Assembly: GCA_025450615.1 (NCBI GenBank) | Contig: JANWHC010000025.1 | Span: 1-7,902 of the forward strand | Direction of reading: 5' to 3' | From: Minisyncoccota bacterium | GTDB taxonomy: Bacteria; Patescibacteriota; Minisyncoccia; Phycocordibacterales; DATDWN01 | DNA length: 7,902 nucleotides | Shown: piece by piece, positions 5,158-7,902 of the stretch | How the letters are laid out: each line of letters starts with the position of its first letter | How positions within the stretch are numbered: position 1 is the stretch's first letter | Translations under genes and position numbers: made by a program | Notes under the pieces: model-generated | What the model was told of the DNA's origin: nothing | Databases searched by the model: none | Seen by the model: only the letters and a program-made list of their open reading frames with translations

Positions 5158-5162
5158 CCTCC
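5158..5162 (-). promoter_or_regulatory. Shine-Dalgarno of the minus-strand membrane-protein gene
   Basis: GGAGG on the minus strand, 6 nt before the TTG at 5151. It decides the start codon of the 94-residue gene and stands out because no gene on the plus strand here has such a site. Confidence 0.7.
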
Positions 5163-5171
5163 AGAGTTTAA

Positions 5172-5198
5172 ATTAAAGCATTTTACGTAGTTAGTCAA
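5172..5198 (-). promoter_or_regulatory. Possible minus-strand promoter
   Basis: On the minus strand, TTGACT (5198-5193) and TTTAAT (5177-5172, 5/6) are 15 bp apart; a 17-bp spacing would use the poorer TAATTT. Transcription from here would give a leader of about 15-20 nt. It is back to back with the rplC promoter, whose -35 starts 7 bp away. Confidence 0.45.
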
Positions 5199-5205
5199 CG
5201 AAGAC

Positions 5206-5234
5206 TTGAATAAAAAACAGTTATCTGTTAGTAT
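5206..5234 (+). promoter_or_regulatory. Promoter of the rplC operon
   Basis: TTGAAT (5206-5211), 17-bp spacer and TAGTAT (5229-5234), with the same TCTGTTAGTAT context as the rpsJ promoter. Transcription should start near 5241, giving a leader of about 229 nt before rplC. Confidence 0.6.
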
Positions 5235-5469
5235 TGCCAAATCGCCTTAAGTGGCTTTTTTAATGAGTGACTAGCGAAGGGCAATGTTGAGAATATCTTT
5301 CTCGTTACTGTCCGAAAAACGTCACCAACAAAAAGGAATTCTTTTTATTTTAGATTTGAGCGTAATTCAAGGCGAGAGCTTTGTTTACGACCAAGCTGTA
5401 GTAAACCTACTGCGCGCGGAGGAAACAAAGCGAATCAACGAAGAAGAACGCCAAATATAAATTAAAAAC
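5235..5469 (+). promoter_or_regulatory. Structured leader of the rplC operon
   Basis: No gene is seen. Dyads: GAGAA 5289-5293/TTCTC 5299-5303; AAAAAG 5330-5335/CTTTTT 5341-5346; and the largest, GCTTTGTTT 5378-5386 with AAACAAAGC 5423-5431 (9 bp). That stem is extended outward by ATTC 5365-5368/GAAT 5432-5435 across a 9-nt bulge, and contains an inner hairpin GTAG 5398-5401/CTAC 5407-5410. In E. coli the S10 operon leader is a target of feedback by L4, which is also encoded in this operon. Feedback here is inference; the E. coli leader precedes rpsJ rather than rplC, and I see no sequence match. Only AT-rich sequence precedes the ATG. Confidence 0.45.
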
Positions 5470-6075
5470 ATGAAATTTATTTTAGGTACAAAAGTAAATA
5501 TGACTCAGACCTTTGACGACAAAGGCTTAGTTCACCCTGTAACAATTCTAAAAGTTTCTCCGATGACTGTTACTGCTATCAAAACTGTTTCAAAAGATGG
5601 TTATGATGCTGTGCAGTTTGGTTACGGAGAAAAATCCGGAAAAAATATTACAAAGGCTGTAAAAGGACAAATGAATGGTGGAAATTTCGTTGGACTAAAA
5701 GAGGTTCGAACAGAATCTGCACCAGAGGTAAAAGTTGGTGATAGTGTTGACTCTACTGTTTTCACAGCAGGAGATGTTGTTACAGTTTCTTCTATTTCAA
5801 AAGGAAAAGGTTTCCAAGGAGGTGTTAAGCGATATGGTTTCAAAGGAGGACCACGATCACACGGACAAAAACACTCAGAGCGAGAGCCGGGATCTTTGGG
5901 AGGAGGTGGACGAGACGGAGGTCGAGTGGCTAAAGGGAAAAGAATGGCCGGCCGAATGGGCGGAGACAGAATCACTACAAAAAACCTAAAAGTTATCGGA
6001 GTTAGTGCAAGTGAAATTTTGATTGGAGGAGCAATTCCAGGAAGACGAGGAACTCTAGTTGAAGTAAACGGTTAA
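5470..6075 (+). CDS. rplC: 50S ribosomal protein L3
   Basis: L3 binds 23S rRNA early in large-subunit assembly and sends a loop towards the peptidyl transferase centre. The 201-residue length is close to the usual 205-210. The start MKFILGTKVNMTQTF and the block GKGFQGGVKRYGFKGGPRSH (112-131), then SEREPGSLG (136-144) and KGKRMAGRMGGDR (155-167), are diagnostic. Where E. coli L3 has GQNQ, with the Gln methylated by PrmB, this protein has GGGG (144-147), so that modification site is missing. The ATG at 5470 follows AAATTAAAAAC; the same TTAAAAAC-ATG precedes rplD, and neither has a Shine-Dalgarno. It is the first gene of the operon; L4 starts 4 bp after its stop. Arg is mostly CGA. Confidence 0.97.
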   Translation: MKFILGTKVNMTQTFDDKGLVHPVTILKVSPMTVTAIKTVSKDGYDAVQFGYGEKSGKNITKAVKGQMNGGNFVGLKEVRTESAPEVKVGDSVDSTVFTAGDVVTVSSISKGKGFQGGVKRYGFKGGPRSHGQKHSEREPGSLGGGGRDGGRVAKGKRMAGRMGGDRITTKNLKVIGVSASEILIGGAIPGRRGTLVEVNG

Positions 6076-6079
6076 AAAC

Positions 6080-6817
6080 ATGGAAGAGACAAAAGTAAAA
6101 AAGAATACAAAGACACAAGAAAAAAAAGTTGCAGAAAAAGCACCTACATCTATGGATGCAGTTATTTTTGATACAAAAGGAATCGAGACAGGAAAGATAA
6201 AACTTTCAGAAGGCGTTTTCGGTTTACCTTGGAATGCAGACTTAGTTCACCAAGTTGTGACTTCTATGGAGACAGCACAGCGACTGCCTTACGCTCACAC
6301 AAAAAACCGAGGAGAAGTTTCTGGAGGAGGAAAGAAACCATGGCAACAGAAAGGAACAGGTCGCGCTCGACACGGGTCTATAAGGTCACCACTTTGGGTT
6401 GGTGGAGGTGTTACTCATGGTCCACGAAATGACAAGTCTTTTGACCGAAAAATAAACAAGAAAATGAAGGCAAAAGCCCTATACACTATCCTTTCAGCTA
6501 AACTAAAAAGTGGTCAGATTCTTTTTGTGGACGACCTAACTTTGAAGGCTCCAAAGACTGCTCACGCAAAAGATTTACTTTCTTCACTTTCAAAAGTTGA
6601 AGGATTTAAAGATATTCTTTCAAAACGAAAAAACTCAGCATACATCGCTCTAGATGCTAAAAACATTCCTACAGAAAATAGTTTCAGAAACTTCGGAAAC
6701 GTTATGGTAGATGAAATACGAAATCTAAACCCACTTCATTTGATGAAATACAAATATATCGTTATTTCAAATCCAGAAAAAGGTCTAGCCCAAATTTCTG
6801 AGAAGCTATCTAAATAA
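6080..6817 (+). CDS. rplD: 50S ribosomal protein L4 with N-terminal extension
   Basis: L4 binds 23S rRNA domain I and its long loop lines the peptide exit tunnel; in E. coli it also represses the S10 operon. The product is 245 residues against about 201 in E. coli, with roughly 25 extra Lys/Glu-rich residues at the N terminus (MEETKVKKNTKTQEKKVAEK) before the usual start (MDAVIFDTKG at 25). The tunnel loop is intact: GGGKKPWQQKGTGRARHGS (82-100), then RSPLWVGGGVTHGP (102-115). The Rossmann-like C-terminal part contains ILFVDDLTLKAPKT and a terminal KYKYIVISNPE. It follows rplC by 4 bp and precedes rplW by 17 bp, so it is cotranscribed. An alternative start at the Met of residue 25 would give a normal-length L4, but the upstream ATG sits at the right operon spacing. 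Confidence 0.96.
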   Translation: MEETKVKKNTKTQEKKVAEKAPTSMDAVIFDTKGIETGKIKLSEGVFGLPWNADLVHQVVTSMETAQRLPYAHTKNRGEVSGGGKKPWQQKGTGRARHGSIRSPLWVGGGVTHGPRNDKSFDRKINKKMKAKALYTILSAKLKSGQILFVDDLTLKAPKTAHAKDLLSSLSKVEGFKDILSKRKNSAYIALDAKNIPTENSFRNFGNVMVDEIRNLNPLHLMKYKYIVISNPEKGLAQISEKLSK

Positions 6818-6834
6818 CAAAATAAATAAATAGC

Positions 6835-7116
6835 ATGAAAAAAGATCTTAATCACATTTTGGTACATCCACGAATCACAGAGAAGGCAACTCGATCTTCT
6901 GAGTCTTCTGTTTACGTTTTTAATATTGACGCAAGAACTACAAAAGCTCACGTGAAAGCGGCTTTCGTCGAGAAATACAAAGTTACTCCCGTGAGAATAA
7001 ACACAGTCACTATTCCTGCTAAGAACGTTTTTGTTCGAGGAAAGTCAGGAAAGAAATCAGGATACAAGAAAGCATACGTGTATCTAAAAAAGGGAACTAC
7101 CATAGAAATTATTTAA
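6835..7116 (+). CDS. rplW: 50S ribosomal protein L23
   Basis: L23 sits at the peptide tunnel exit and is the docking site for trigger factor and SRP. The 93-residue length is normal. Recognisable are the N-terminal HILVHPRITEKAT (residues 7-19), VYVFNIDARTTKAHVKAAF (about 26-44), KYKVTPVRINTVTI and the basic loop RGKSGKKSGYKKAYVYLKKG. The family's trigger-factor-binding Glu is plausibly within TEKAT or the loop nearby, but I cannot place it. The ATG at 6835 follows an AT-rich spacer of 17 bp with no Shine-Dalgarno, and the gene ends one base before the rplB ATG, suggesting coupled translation. Confidence 0.96.
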   Translation: MKKDLNHILVHPRITEKATRSSESSVYVFNIDARTTKAHVKAAFVEKYKVTPVRINTVTIPAKNVFVRGKSGKKSGYKKAYVYLKKGTTIEII

Positions 7117-7117
7117 T

Positions 7118-7902
7118 ATGAAACGATATAAACCATATACAAAAAGTCGACGAGAAATGACCACAATCTCTTTCGGAGATTATCTTACAGCTCACGAACC
7201 ACAAAAATCTTTGACTCACGGTTTTAAACGACCAATGGGACGAAACAACCAAGGAATGATCACTACTCGTCACAAAGGAGGAGGAGCAAAAAGACTTTTC
7301 CGAGAAATTGATTTTAGATACAACAAAATCAACGTTCCTTATACTATTAAGACTGTTGAATACGATCCAAATCGATCAGGATTTATTGGACTTGCAGTTT
7401 ATAAAGACGGTGAAAAGCGATACGTTTTATTGCCAAAAGGAGTACATGTTGGTGACGAACTAGTTACTTCGGATGCAGCAGAACAAAAAGTTGGAAACAG
7501 ACTTCCTTTGAAAAATATTACAATTGGTACTTTTGTTTACAATGTAGAAGTAAAGCCGGGAGCAGGAGCAAAAATGGCGCGTTCAGCAGGAAACTTTATT
7601 GAAATTGTTGCGAAAGATGCTGGTTACGTTGACCTAAAACTTCCATCAACAGAAGTTCGAAAAGTTTTGGATACTGCTTGGGCAAGCATAGGTGCAGTTT
7701 CAAACGAGGAAAACCGACTAGTTAATCTTGGAAAAGCTGGACGATCACGATGGTTAGGTATTCGACCAACAGTTCGAGGTACTGCTCAAAACCCAGTTGA
7801 CCACCCATACGGAGGAGGAGAGCAAAGACAAGGACGAGGACGAAAACGAGCTATCTCTGTATACGGAAAACCTACAGGAAAGGGTCAGAAGTCACGAACT
7901 CC
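7118..7902 (+). CDS. rplB: 50S ribosomal protein L2, 3' end outside window
   Basis: L2 is a core 23S rRNA-binding protein needed for subunit joining and peptidyl transferase activity. About 261 codons are visible and the frame runs off the window. RNA-binding blocks are clear: GRNNQGMITTRHKGGGAKR (41-59), YDPNRSGFIGL (82-92), VKPGAGAKMARSAGNF (145-160) and the C-terminal GIRPTVRGTAQNPVDHPYGG (214-233). The important His that corresponds to His229 of E. coli is present in DHPYGGGE at the same number; the second His of the usual DHPHGGG is Tyr here. The ATG at 7118 is one base after the rplW stop. The order L3-L4-L23-L2 is the standard S10 operon order, so rpsS (S19) is expected next. Confidence 0.97.
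   Translation, partial: MKRYKPYTKSRREMTTISFGDYLTAHEPQKSLTHGFKRPMGRNNQGMITTRHKGGGAKRLFREIDFRYNKINVPYTIKTVEYDPNRSGFIGLAVYKDGEKRYVLLPKGVHVGDELVTSDAAEQKVGNRLPLKNITIGTFVYNVEVKPGAGAKMARSAGNFIEIVAKDAGYVDLKLPSTEVRKVLDTAWASIGAVSNEENRLVNLGKAGRSRWLGIRPTVRGTAQNPVDHPYGGGEQRQGRGRKRAISVYGKPTGKGQKSRT

Noticed and set aside
5236..5261. Attenuator-like GCC...GGC hairpin plus six T just after the rplC promoter
   Set aside because: Only 3-4 bp of stem, partly upstream of the expected transcript start; too weak to call a terminator.
1..7902. Alternative genetic code with TGA as Gly (as in Gracilibacteria/SR1)
   Set aside because: Gly-rich L2, L3 and L4 contain no in-frame TGA, and all frames end at TAA or TAG without suspicious truncation.
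1..7902. tRNA genes, CRISPR arrays, phage or defence genes
   Set aside because: I saw no cloverleaf, no regularly spaced repeats and no recognisable protein of these kinds.

Overview
The window looks like part of a small, AT-rich genome of a Patescibacteria/CPR bacterium, most likely in the Parcubacteria (Paceibacteria) group. The signs are: a large coiled-coil/membrane hypothetical protein and a small helical protein of types common in that group; start codons almost without Shine-Dalgarno sequences; Lys-rich N-terminal tails on S10 and L4; short intergenic hairpin terminators; and a GC-rich 18-bp palindrome inside a coding frame. The assignment rests on protein resemblance and style, not on a search. 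The standard code fits, because the Gly-rich ribosomal proteins read through with no in-frame TGA.

Layout. Positions 1-1556 hold the 3' part of a large hypothetical coiled-coil/membrane protein whose frame is open to the window edge. Positions 1583-1882 encode a 99-residue DUF5663-like protein. An apparently gene-free stretch (1883-2442) follows. It holds a 158-nt element bounded by a perfect 25-bp inverted repeat (1888-2045), a near-consensus promoter (2054-2082) and a leader of about 350 nt, rich in hairpins, for tuf (EF-Tu, 2443-3636). A strong terminator lies at 3761-3794. An unrecognised 141-residue protein (3827-4252) seems to be read from a leaderless mRNA. rpsJ (S10, 4379-4795) has its own promoter and terminator. 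On the minus strand, an unrecognised 94-residue membrane protein (5151-4867) has its own promoter, Shine-Dalgarno sequence and terminator. A divergent promoter at 5206-5234 and a 235-nt leader then start the rplC-rplD-rplW-rplB operon (L3, L4, L23, L2), which runs off the end.

How it works together. This is a translation locus: EF-Tu plus the start of the S10 ribosomal protein cluster. It is split into at least three transcription units by terminators and by two orphan genes that are unlike their neighbours in base composition. In the classical arrangement rpsJ is the first gene of the operon; here it is separated from rplC by a convergent membrane-protein gene and a new promoter.

The most unusual feature is a pair of diverged inverted repeats of about 100 bp on either side of tuf (2301-2408 and 3644-3756). 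Each folds into a long rod-like hairpin. Two exact 12-nt blocks, which hold tandem G-A mismatches in the 5' hairpin, make the 5' UTR and 3' UTR of tuf complementary to each other. This could be a regulatory RNA structure of the EF-Tu mRNA, or a 5'-3' clamp on it, and I do not recognise it as a described family.
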